64,000 nt of DNA from Deltaproteobacteria bacterium (GTDB lineage: Bacteria; Myxococcota_A; Polyangia; Polyangiales; JADJMO01). Both the position numbers and the translations under genes were made by a program. Each line of letters opens with the position of its first letter. Within the stretch, counting starts at the first letter, position 1. The stretch lies in NCBI GenBank assembly GCA_016182965.1, contig JACPFM010000009.1, positions 82,875 to 146,874 on the forward strand, read 5' to 3'. Shown piece by piece: positions 24,033 through 31,354 of the stretch. The notes beneath the pieces were generated by a model that was given only the letters and a program-made list of their open reading frames with translations, was not told the origin of the DNA and ran no database searches.

Positions 24033-24625
24033 ACGCGCTCGCTCTTCGCTCGCCGCGGTCGCGGGTTCGGTCGGAGGTGCGCGCGCTCACCCTCGTTGGC
24101 GGCGCGCAGCTGCCCGCAACGTCCGCGGGCGACGCACGCCTCGCGCGCCAAACGCAGCTCTTCTTCGCGTACGGCGCAGACCTGTGCGAGCCGCTCTTGC
24201 GCCGCCGCTGCCCGGACGCGCGCGTCATCGGCCGCGCATCGCTCGGCGGATTTGGGCTCGCGTTTGCCGGCGCATCGAAGACCTGGGGCGGCGCGACGCT
24301 CACGCTGGTCCCGAACGCCGAAGCGCGCGTAGACGGCGTGCTCTACCTGATTCGCGATCTCTCCCTCTCCGATCTCGATCGCATGCAGGGCTGTCCGCGC
24401 GTCTACGAACGCGTCACCGTGCGCGTCGCAGACGACGATGACGCGCGGGCCGACGCGCACGCCTACTGCATGCGTCCTCCCCTCGCGGGCGGCGTCCCGA
24501 ACGACGTGTACTTCGATCTGGTCGCGCGCGAGTACCATCGGCTCGGCATCGACCCCGAGCCGCTCCTCGTCGCGCTCGATCGCGCGGCATCCGGCGCGCC
24601 CCTCGCGCGAGGGGCCGTCCGATGA
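24029..24625 (+). CDS. gamma-glutamylcyclotransferase-like protein 3, catalytic Glu replaced
   Basis: 198 aa with a 40-residue N-terminal extension. The fold blocks RRRCPDARVIGRASLGGFG, LAFAGASKTWGG and VDGVLYLIRDL mirror protein 1, but the loop is Y48-G49-A50-D51 instead of YGSN, and the acid position is Gln120 in LDRMQGCPRVYER. Loss of the equivalent Glu inactivates characterised cyclotransferases, so this one is probably non-catalytic, or a binding or regulatory subunit. It is coupled by 4-nt overlaps on both sides. Confidence 0.82.
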   Translation: MNALALRSPRSRVRSEVRALTLVGGAQLPATSAGDARLARQTQLFFAYGADLCEPLLRRRCPDARVIGRASLGGFGLAFAGASKTWGGATLTLVPNAEARVDGVLYLIRDLSLSDLDRMQGCPRVYERVTVRVADDDDARADAHAYCMRPPLAGGVPNDVYFDLVAREYHRLGIDPEPLLVALDRAASGAPLARGAVR

Positions 24626-24827
24626 AGCTCACGGGCACCAATCTGTTCGTGCTCGATCGCATCGCGCGTCGAGAGATCGTGTTCGAGGAGCGTCGCGGTC
24701 GGCTGTGCGTCGAGGCGATTCACGCATCGCACGTGCGCCGCTTGGTCGCCGCCGGTGCGTCGCCCCGAATGGCTCAATCACGCAAGAGGGCGAGCTTCGG
24801 CTCGCCGAGTACAGGCGAGGCCGCTGA
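24622..24827 (+). pseudogene. small gene with probable frameshift
   Basis: ATG at 24622 opens MKLTGTNLFVLDRIARREI and stays protein-like for about 46 codons (HVRRLVAAGA). The coding pattern then moves to the -1 frame (GSITQEGELRLAEYRRGR, stop 24825-24827). The joined product would be about 68 aa. Either a single-base error or indel or a recoding event is needed. The uncorrected frame runs on as Arg/His/Pro-rich nonsense to 25266. Confidence 0.45.
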
Positions 24828-24877
24828 TATTACGCATGCGCGCCTGCCGCTCCATCATGCGCGGCAGGGAGGCAGGC

Positions 24878-25075
24878 GTGCGACGAGGTGGAATCACGAC
24901 GGCGAGAGCGCGGGTGCGGTGGGGCAACTCGCGCTTCGGGCGCACCAACGAGTTTGCGACGGAGGACGGCGCACACGCCTTCGCTGCCGCATTGCGGGAG
25001 ACGCACGCGGAGCGGCCGGCCCTGAGCATCGCGGTCGAGCGCTGGGATGGCGACCGATGGGTGGCGTGCGGGTGA
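24878..25075 (+). CDS. small hypothetical protein
   Basis: 65 aa from GTG at 24878 with AGGGAGG 5 nt upstream; an ATG at 24857 is an alternative. It contains VRWGNSRFGRTNEFATEDG and ends VERWDGDRWVACG, a compact alpha/beta layout. No family is recognised. Confidence 0.45.
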   Translation: MRRGGITTARARVRWGNSRFGRTNEFATEDGAHAFAAALRETHAERPALSIAVERWDGDRWVACG

Positions 25076-25435
25076 CCGACGCAGGGCGGCCTTGGCCTTG
25101 GCCGCCGCGAGGCACTCGACTACCTGATAGGAAACACCGCTTCGGCGCGCACGCTCACGGCGCGCGCGCTTCTCGTTCTCCCTTGTCGCGGACAGACGCC
25201 CCCGCACGGTCGCCTCCATGCGGAGTAGCACCCGGTGTGGTTGCGTGCGAGCCACCCGCGCGGTAAGGGAGTTGGGAAGGCGTATCCCACGCCTGAGTCC
25301 TCCGGAATCATCTCCCGCGGGTGATTCGCAACAGGACCAAGGGGCTTCGGTCTCGGGATGGTCGGGCTTTCCCGGACCGTGTGGGCGACGTTCGCGGGTT
25401 CACGTCGCAGCCACACGAGAACCCGGACGTGGCCG
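25076..25435. other. 360-bp gap with two hairpins
   Basis: No gene is supported here. Besides the repeat at 25086-25124 it holds hairpins GGCGT-ATCCC-ACGCC (25279-25293) and GAATCA-N11-TGATTC (25305-25327). They lie 110-160 nt before the next gene and could form a leader RNA or terminator, but neither has a T-run. Confidence 0.4.
25086..25124. repeat. imperfect direct repeat, copy 1
   Basis: GCGGCCTTGGC, a 6-bp tandem insertion, then CGCCGCGAGGCACTCGACTA. It matches 26678-26710 apart from the insertion and a few substitutions. Function unknown; a recombination scar is possible. Confidence 0.4.
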
Positions 25436-26188
25436 ATGACCAAAAAGAACGCTCGCAAGGACGCCGCACGCGCCCGCCAGGATCGCCTTGGTGGACGATA
25501 TCTCCACCACAAGCACGTCGTTTCCGATCGCAGCGAAGAGCGGGAGCGCCGAGCGCCGTCGCCGCTCGCGATGTCGATCGATCAGGTCGTCGCGCTCGCA
25601 GCGCGAACTGCGCCCGCCGCACTACGAGAAGCGGGTGACCGATTCGGCAACGCGCGTGTGGTCTACGTGGTCGTCGACGGTGCGCATCCGGTCGGCGAAC
25701 GAATCGCCGCCTTGCGCATCGCCGAGGTCGAGTCGATCGAGCCGCAGGCGGCGCTCGATGGTGTGCGCCGAGAGGTGGCGCGACGAGGCGCGCGCCGCGA
25801 AAACGCTCCCTTCGCGGAGCTCATGACGCACGCTGATCTCGATCGGATCCTCGAAGCGTGTTACGAGCCGTTCCGGCATGCCGAGATGCGCGCGTTCACC
25901 GCGCAATTCTCGAGGACGCCGCCCCCGGACCACGTCCCGATTCTCGCGGTCGCCGAAGGTGGCATGCGGCGAACGGTCGTGCCATCGGTCCCGACATGCG
26001 TGTGCGGCCACGCCATCGCGACCCACGACCGAAACGGCGCGTGCACGTGGGTCGGCGTCCCCGAGCGCGGTTCGGTCTTCACGCTCCCCCAGGAACTCGT
26101 CGCCGAAGCGCGTGGGCTCGGCGTGCCCGTGCGCTGCGCGTGCCTCGGATACGTCGTCGTCGACGCCGAGGGACGCGTGGTTCAATGA
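25436..26188 (+). CDS. hypothetical protein with C-terminal zinc-binding motif
   Basis: 250 aa from ATG at 25436 (MTKKNARKDAARARQDRLG). A basic N-terminus precedes an alpha/beta middle (ARVVYVVVDGAHPVGERI; a repeated Ala/Arg helix), and the C-terminus has CVCGHAIATHDRNGACTW then RCACLGYV, a likely zinc site. No enzyme family is recognised. It is the last sizeable gene of the rightward prophage operon. Nucleic-acid or protein binding is the most that can be inferred. Confidence 0.65.
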   Translation: MTKKNARKDAARARQDRLGGRYLHHKHVVSDRSEERERRAPSPLAMSIDQVVALAARTAPAALREAGDRFGNARVVYVVVDGAHPVGERIAALRIAEVESIEPQAALDGVRREVARRGARRENAPFAELMTHADLDRILEACYEPFRHAEMRAFTAQFSRTPPPDHVPILAVAEGGMRRTVVPSVPTCVCGHAIATHDRNGACTWVGVPERGSVFTLPQELVAEARGLGVPVRCACLGYVVVDAEGRVVQ

Positions 26189-26221
26189 CCATAAGGTCGG
26201 TTGCAGCGCGCTTCCGGTGCT

Positions 26222-26545
26222 TCAGCGCTCGAGTTCGCTGACACGCCGAGATAGTGCCGCGCGCGTTCGGTCGCGTGCGTCAATGCGTTCGCGTAGGCGC
26301 ACCTGCTCGTCACTAGAGAGATTGCCTTGTCGGCCAGTCGCCTCAATCTGCCGATGCTCGTCGAACCACGCTCGATAGGCGTCAAGAAACGAGGACAGCA
26401 GTGCGGCCAGCTCGGGATCACGTTCCTCGATCGTCAGCGTCAGTTCGATCGTGGAGCGCCAATCCGTCTCAATCTTCATAGCCTGCGCAACCCGCCGAAC
26501 CGACCACGCGGCGAGGTTCTCGACGTCATGTTCGCTGACGTACAT
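26222..26545 (-). CDS. hypothetical helical protein
   Basis: 107 aa from ATG at 26545 (MYVSEHDVENLAAWSVRRV), convergent with the zinc-motif gene. It is almost all helix with charged heptads near the C-terminus (RLRERIDARDRTRAALSRR), so a coiled coil is likely. Longer upstream frames look non-coding. Family unknown. Confidence 0.55.
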   Translation of the reverse strand: MYVSEHDVENLAAWSVRRVAQAMKIETDWRSTIELTLTIEERDPELAALLSSFLDAYRAWFDEHRQIEATGRQGNLSSDEQVRLRERIDARDRTRAALSRRVSELER

Positions 26546-26677
26546 GCGTCCCAGCATACCGCGATCAGGGACAAGACGCTGAGGGTTCCGATCGTGCGAC
26601 GCGGTACGCGAGCGTTCACTCCGAAGTCCGACGCGCGAGCCCGGACGATGACGCTGCGTTGTCGAGCGCGACGACGA

Positions 26678-26710
26678 GCGGCCTTGGCTGCCGCGAAGCA
26701 CTCGATTATC
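26678..26710. repeat. imperfect direct repeat, copy 2
   Basis: GCGGCCTTGGC then TGCCGCGAAGCACTCGATTA, matching 25086-25124 without its 6-bp insertion. It lies just before a small rightward ORF. Confidence 0.4.
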
Positions 26711-26720
26711 GCCCGTGACG

Positions 26721-26963
26721 ATGTCAAAGCCTGTGCGCGTGGTCCCGGATATGTCGAAAGCCGATGCCGCGCTTGCAGCTGCGCGCGAGGCGCTTGCGGA
26801 CGGGCGACCCAAGGACGCGATGCTGGCGATCGGACGCGCGGATGCCGAGCACCGCAGTGCCATGCGCGCGGCCGAGCTCCAGTTCCGCGCGGTGCTCGCA
26901 CCCCTGGCTCGACAAGCTACGCGTGCCGCGATGCCAAGGGTCTCGCGTCGATCGCTGCACTGA
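26721..26963 (+). CDS. small Ala-rich helical protein (doubtful)
   Basis: 80 aa (MSKPVRVVPDMSKADAALA onward) with a long Ala/Arg helix. No good ribosome site or family; GTG at 26715 is an alternative start. Coding potential is moderate. Confidence 0.35.
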   Translation: MSKPVRVVPDMSKADAALAAAREALADGRPKDAMLAIGRADAEHRSAMRAAELQFRAVLAPLARQATRAAMPRVSRRSLH

Positions 26964-27186
26964 ACTCAGGCGAGCGCCGTCGCCGAGGGGAGGACCAACC
27001 CAGGCCGAAGCCGGTACGAGACCGGGCCGAGACCGGGCCGAGACGGTACATTCGCGGTACCACGATCGTGAGAAGTCGCGAATGCGATCTGCTGAATCAC
27101 GCTCGCTTCCGCCACTCCGAGCGTCGCAATTGCGAGCCGTACTCGCCTGATCTCATTCGCGTTTTGATCGCGACATCGCGTCGCGA

Positions 27187-27837
27187 TCACGCGCACGCGA
27201 AACGCACAAACGCTCGGGAAACATCGCGCCGATCGCGTGCCGCACCCATCATTTTGCGCGACTTCACCGGGTGTCGCGTTACGCCGGGAGAACGCCGCAA
27301 GATCGCGGGTTTGGATCGCGACACCCCCCGTCGCTCTACCCCCTGGATCCCGTCGCAAAGCGCCCATGCCAGGAGCGCGATCCGATAGAACCCGGACTTC
27401 CAGTGCTCGGCGCGCGAACGGGTGCCTTCGGGCGGAATCGCGAGGACCAGATCGTCGCGCTTGCGGAACTGCTCGATCATCTGATCGACCATGTTGGTGT
27501 TGCGGCTGCGGTCGATGCCGACGCCGCCGGTGCCACGCACCAGCGGGCCGAGCGGACCCTTGGTCCACTCGTTCTTCACCATCCACTGGACCTTCAGGCC
27601 GATGTTACGGGTGAGGAGCACGAGCAGGAGGCCGTCCCAGTTGCTCGTGTGCGGAACGGCGAGCAGCACGTACTTCTTCTCGGCGGGCACGGGACCCTCG
27701 AACTCCCAGCCGGCGAGGTGCAGCGATGTCGAGACGATGCGCGAGCTCACGAGCGACACCAGAGCACGGTTCCGCCCGCGCGAGGCGGTCGAGTTCGGTC
27801 GTCGACCGTCCAATGTGTACGGCTCCCTGCCGCCCAC
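27187..27837 (-). pseudogene. PlsC-like acyltransferase, C-terminus replaced
   Basis: The first about 160 codons encode a 1-acyl-glycerol-3-phosphate acyltransferase domain: motif HTSNWDG (the H-x4-D class), GTGGVGIDRSR, and the acyl-acceptor motif PPEGTRSR, then KSGFYRIALLA. In intact relatives the protein continues with a conserved hydrophobic segment and about 40-60 further residues. Here, after about 27370, the frame enters unrelated Arg/Ser-rich sequence and stops at 27187. The break coincides with the change from prophage-like to host-like DNA, so insertion of the element is the likely cause. The start may be a few codons downstream of 27837. Confidence 0.65.
27269..27326. repeat. 10-bp inverted repeat near the prophage right end
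   Basis: GGGTGTCGCG (27269-27278) and CGCGACACCC (27317-27326) are exact inverted repeats with a 38-bp loop. The pair lies between the last prophage-like genes and the intact part of the acyltransferase gene, so it may be a terminator or an end or attachment structure. The stretch 26964-27186 beside it has tandem GAGACCGGGCC units but no gene. Confidence 0.4.
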
Positions 27838-27856
27838 GTCCTGATAGGGGTGGCCG

Positions 27857-27938
27857 ATGCGCGTGCCGTCGTGGCTCCGCGTACTTCTCGTCGCCGGGTG
27901 CGGCGCGCGCTCGGGGTTGGCCGTGACGGCCTACCTGC
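27857..27938 (+). pseudogene. 5' fragment of a lipoprotein gene
   Basis: AGGGGTGG precedes ATG at 27857, which encodes MRVPSWLRVLLVAGCGARSG, a good lipoprotein signal with lipobox LVAGC. The mature protein is absent because the frame runs into the antisense Uma2 gene after about 27 codons. A remnant of a disrupted gene is the simplest reading. Confidence 0.35.
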
Positions 27939-28496
27939 TCACAGCCACCAGCTGGCGACGTCGAGCGCGACCGCGTCGAACGGTTCGATACGCGCGTCGC
28001 GTTCGTCGCCCCAGACGCCGAGCTCGACCCACAGGCCGCGCTCCAACCGGTACGCGGTCACCATCTTGGCTTCGAGGTCGACGAGCCAGTGATGCGGAAC
28101 GCCGACACTCGCGTAATAGGGCTTCTTGATCAGAACGTTGTGGCGTCGAGTCGTCGGCGAGAGAATCTCGCATACCCAATCGGGTACGACGCGAATGGGG
28201 GCGTCAGCTGGTAACTCGAGCAATCGTTCGCGTCGCCAGCCTGCGACGTCGGGCGCGATCTCCGGGGTGTTCGGCAGCTCGATTCCCGGCTCGGGGAGGA
28301 TCCACCACCCACCCGGACCATCCCGGCCGTCGTCGAATGGGTCGCCGATGCGCGAGCTGACGACGCGCTCCATCCGTTGATGCCGGCCGCGCGGCCGCGT
28401 CATCGTGTACATGACGCCGTCGATGATCTCGCCCTTCACCCCCGAGGGCAGGGCCTCGAGGTCGGCGATGGTCGGGACCTTGCGCGGCGGATCCAT
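27939..28496 (-). CDS. Uma2 family (DUF820) endonuclease-like protein
   Basis: 185 aa from ATG at 28496. The PD-(D/E)xK-like Uma2 core is visible: GEIIDGVMYTMTRP, PEIAPDVAGWRRER, then VPDWVCEILSPTTRRHN and KKPYYASVGVPHHWLVDLE. The acidic residues of PDVAGW and EILS-x-T and the following Lys fit the fold. Uma2 proteins are numerous in cyanobacteria and myxobacteria and have unknown substrates. It is followed by a second copy 120 bp upstream on the same strand. Confidence 0.85.
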   Translation of the reverse strand: MDPPRKVPTIADLEALPSGVKGEIIDGVMYTMTRPRGRHQRMERVVSSRIGDPFDDGRDGPGGWWILPEPGIELPNTPEIAPDVAGWRRERLLELPADAPIRVVPDWVCEILSPTTRRHNVLIKKPYYASVGVPHHWLVDLEAKMVTAYRLERGLWVELGVWGDERDARIEPFDAVALDVASWWL

Positions 28497-28616
28497 CTCG
28501 GATCTCAGCGTAGTCGATCGGGTCGGCATCCCCCATGTCGACGGTTCCACGCTCCCGGTTGCGTGCTTGAGTGGAGGTGTTCGGGCGTGGGAGGCGCCTC
28601 GATCCGGGGCGAAACG

Positions 28617-29210
28617 TCAATCGTCCTCGCCCGCGGGCCAGCGCTCCAGCTCACTCCAGAGCGCGTCGAGATCCAGCCGCAGGCCATCGCAGGACGGCAC
28701 GTCGTGCGCGCCTTCGGACGCCGCGAGCAACTCGACGAATCGGCCATCGTCGCGACGCGCGAGGATCTCGAACGTGCGCGCCTCGGGATCGACGATCCAG
28801 TACTGCGCGACGCCGAAGGCCGCGTAGTCGGCCTTCTTCTCGACGCGGTCGCGCCGCTGGTCGCGCGGCGTCGCGGTGACGACTTCGATCACGACGTCCG
28901 GGGGAGATCGGGTCAGGGAGGACTGCCGTGGCGGCAGCCCGCGGGAAGTGAAGAACACCACGACGTCGGGCTTGCGACCGCGGCGCGCGGAGACGGCGAC
29001 CTTGCTCTCGGAGCCGAGTACGAACCCGCCGCGCGGGACGAACCAACCACCGAGGACGCGAATCAACCATGACACGACCAGCTCATGCGCCCAGGTCGGC
29101 ACTTCTTCCTCCTCGAGGTGTCCGTCGACGAGCTCGCCAGGCTCGTCCTCGTCGAGGGCGGCCCATTGCTCGACCGACATCGGGTGGAGGCTCGACGCCG
29201 CGTCGCTCAT
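28617..29210 (-). CDS. Uma2 family (DUF820) endonuclease-like protein
   Basis: 197 aa from ATG at 29210. Motifs are GELVDGHLEEEEVP, RRGRKPDVVVFF, SPPDVVIEVVTATPRDQRR and KADYAAFGVAQYWIVDPE, in the usual Uma2 order. The LHPMSVEQWAALDEDE start is typical. It differs strongly from the neighbouring copy, so this is an old duplication or two separate acquisitions. It ends up next to the MopE-like gene, 16 bp away. Confidence 0.87.
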   Translation of the reverse strand: MSDAASSLHPMSVEQWAALDEDEPGELVDGHLEEEEVPTWAHELVVSWLIRVLGGWFVPRGGFVLGSESKVAVSARRGRKPDVVVFFTSRGLPPRQSSLTRSPPDVVIEVVTATPRDQRRDRVEKKADYAAFGVAQYWIVDPEARTFEILARRDDGRFVELLAASEGAHDVPSCDGLRLDLDALWSELERWPAGEDD

Positions 29211-29226
29211 GGCCGAAAGCGTAGCA

Positions 29227-30606
29227 TCACATCGGCGGGCGCTCGACCTCACCCGTCGGCACCTTCGGCTTCGCCTGCTCCCACCGGATGTTGTCGACGA
29301 TCGCGGCGGAGTCGAGGGCGCCGTCGCTGGTGTCGTGCACCATGAAGCGCACCACCATGCTCTCACCGGGCTCCACCTCGAACTTGGTCGAGAGCCAGCC
29401 GCTGCCGCCGCCGTAGATGTGCTTGCTGGTGCCGGCGTCGCCGCCCGCGCTGATCGTGTCGTCGGTCGAGCCGATGCCCTCGCCATCGAAGAAGGTCTTC
29501 TTCAGGGTCCCGAGGATCGGCGGCGTCGCGGCGGGCGCGCCGTCGACGCCGACGCAGGGCGCCGCGCTGAGCGCCTCGGGCTTCACCAGGCCCGCCGGTC
29601 CGGGCGGCGCCGGGCACAGCTGGAAGAAGCCGCTGTTGACGGTCAGCGCCTTGCCCTTGCTGTCCTTGGCGACGTTGAGGCCGGCGACCTTCTTGCTGGT
29701 CACGAGCGCGAAGAACGCGTCGTTGAACGGGCTGTTCCAGTACTCGCTGAACTCGGTGGAGAAGAACGCGAAGTCGAAGACCATCGCCTTGGCGTTGGAG
29801 GGCACGCGGATGAACATCCGCACCTCCTGGAAGTCCTGCACCGACGCGCTGATCGGGATCGACGAGCCGGTAGTGAGCGACTTGCAGTCGGCGTCCTTCA
29901 GGCCCATCGCGGCACACGCGTTCTGCACCGGGAGCATGTCGATCGGCTTCGACTCGCGCGGCTTCTCCGCGAGGATCGGGCCCGACTGCATGCCGAACAG
30001 CGTGGTGCCCTTGCGCGGCTTGTTGTCGCCGAACTGCGAGAGGATCTTCGTCGCCTCCATCTTGGTGGTGGAGCTGCCGAAGCCGGCGGAGATCTTGCCG
30101 AACTCCACCTTGAAGACCGGATCGAAGGTGCCGCCGTACTTCTTGCTCTTGCTGCGCTGGGTGCACAGGTCGGCGGCGCGCGCGAACTGCATCGGATCGG
30201 TGGACCCGGGCGTCGCGGCGCACTCGGTCACCGGGTTGTCGACGGTGCCGTCGCAGTCGTTGTCGACGCCGTCTTCGAGGAAGTCGTAGGCGTCGGGGTT
30301 GATCGTCCCGTCCTTCTCGTTGCAGTCGCCGTCGCTCGCACGGTAGCCGTCGTTGTCGCAGTCCAACGGATCGGCGCCGAGGCAGCCGCCGATCGTCTCG
30401 GGCGTGCCGATGTCGCCCACGCTGAGGCCGCCGTCGTCCTCGCTCGCGCCGTCAGGGTCGTCGGCGTCGGTTCCCGGCGTGGTCGTCCCGGTGTCCTTGC
30501 CGCCCGACGGCGTGAACCCGGAGCCTTCCTTCTCCGCGCCGCAGGCGCCGAGCGCGAGGAGACCGGACGTGACGAGCACCTGGAAGAAAGACGGCGCACG
30601 CAGCAT
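29227..30606 (-). CDS. MopE-like lipoprotein with choice-of-anchor-type domain
   Basis: 459 aa from ATG at 30606. Signal peptide with lipobox LLALGACG, then a Thr/Asp/Gly linker. Residues about 75-125 hold putative metal-binding repeats (CDNDGYRASDGDCNEKD, VDNDCDGTVDN), as in MopE-type proteins that bind Ca or Cu at the surface. The C-terminal 270 residues form a beta-rich domain (VFDFAFFSTEFSEYW, FFALVTSKKVAGLNVA, VVRFMVHDTSDGALDSAAIVDNIRWE), a choice-of-anchor-like adhesion fold common in myxobacteria. Likely an outer-membrane surface protein. Confidence 0.8.
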   Translation of the reverse strand: MLRAPSFFQVLVTSGLLALGACGAEKEGSGFTPSGGKDTGTTTPGTDADDPDGASEDDGGLSVGDIGTPETIGGCLGADPLDCDNDGYRASDGDCNEKDGTINPDAYDFLEDGVDNDCDGTVDNPVTECAATPGSTDPMQFARAADLCTQRSKSKKYGGTFDPVFKVEFGKISAGFGSSTTKMEATKILSQFGDNKPRKGTTLFGMQSGPILAEKPRESKPIDMLPVQNACAAMGLKDADCKSLTTGSSIPISASVQDFQEVRMFIRVPSNAKAMVFDFAFFSTEFSEYWNSPFNDAFFALVTSKKVAGLNVAKDSKGKALTVNSGFFQLCPAPPGPAGLVKPEALSAAPCVGVDGAPAATPPILGTLKKTFFDGEGIGSTDDTISAGGDAGTSKHIYGGGSGWLSTKFEVEPGESMVVRFMVHDTSDGALDSAAIVDNIRWEQAKPKVPTGEVERPPM

Positions 30607-30805
30607 GACGAGACCTCCGTGTGGACGGCGCGCGCAGTCTGACGATCGCGATCCTAGAGGGCAAGACATTTAGCGTGCGAAACATCTGCGCGGCCGTCGT
30701 GGGCGCACGGATGCACCCGCGGCGTAAACGTGCTCGCGGCGCGACACGCGTCATGTGACGCCGCGCGCAATGGATCCCCGCGCGCGTCGGCGGTAGGTCT
30801 GCGCG

Positions 30806-31336
30806 ATGCTCAACCTCCAGAACGAAACGATCGCGCGGCTCCGCGACCGCCTGAAGGAGCGCGGCGAGCGCCCGTCTCTCTTCGCGACGGACCTCTCGGC
30901 CCTGAAGCAGACGGACGTCCCGGTGGACGTGCTCCTCCGCTTCGACGCGATCTGCGAGGCGATGTACCTGATGGCCAAGGCCGACGGGAAGCTCGATCCG
31001 GCGGAGACCGACACGCTCAAGGGCGCCTTGCGCGAGCTGTCCGACAACGCCGTGCGCACGGTGCACGTGCAGAAGATGATCGAGGGCGCCGAGGCGCGCC
31101 TGGCGAAAGACGGGCTCGAGACGCGCATCAAGTCGCTCGCCGAGAAGCTCGCCGAGGACGAGGGCTCGGCCGAGGCCGCGTTCGTGCTCGCCGCCGCGGT
31201 CGCGTTCGCCGACGACGAGATCGCCGACGAGGAGAACGACATGCTCAACGCGTTCGCCGAGGCGCTCGGAATCGACGCCGATCAGGCCAACGCGCTGCTC
31301 GACGAGATGCAGATCGGCGCGTCTCCCGAGGCATGA
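30806..31336 (+). CDS. TerB-like helical protein
   Basis: 176 aa. The segment LLRFDAICEAMYLMAKADGKLDPAETDTLKG and the later AAVAFADDEIADEENDML repeat the helix-acidic-loop pattern of the TerB (tellurite-resistance/DUF533-type) fold, where Asp residues bind metal. Function in most such proteins is unclear. A 199-bp divergent region separates it from the MopE-like gene. A gap of 18 nt leads to the next gene, so both may be one operon. Confidence 0.7.
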   Translation: MLNLQNETIARLRDRLKERGERPSLFATDLSALKQTDVPVDVLLRFDAICEAMYLMAKADGKLDPAETDTLKGALRELSDNAVRTVHVQKMIEGAEARLAKDGLETRIKSLAEKLAEDEGSAEAAFVLAAAVAFADDEIADEENDMLNAFAEALGIDADQANALLDEMQIGASPEA

Positions 31337-31354
31337 TCGAGGCATGAACGACGC

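Noticed and set aside
27939..29210. Uma2 genes as part of a restriction or defence island
   Set aside because: Uma2 proteins are very common in such genomes and no methylase or partner lies beside them.
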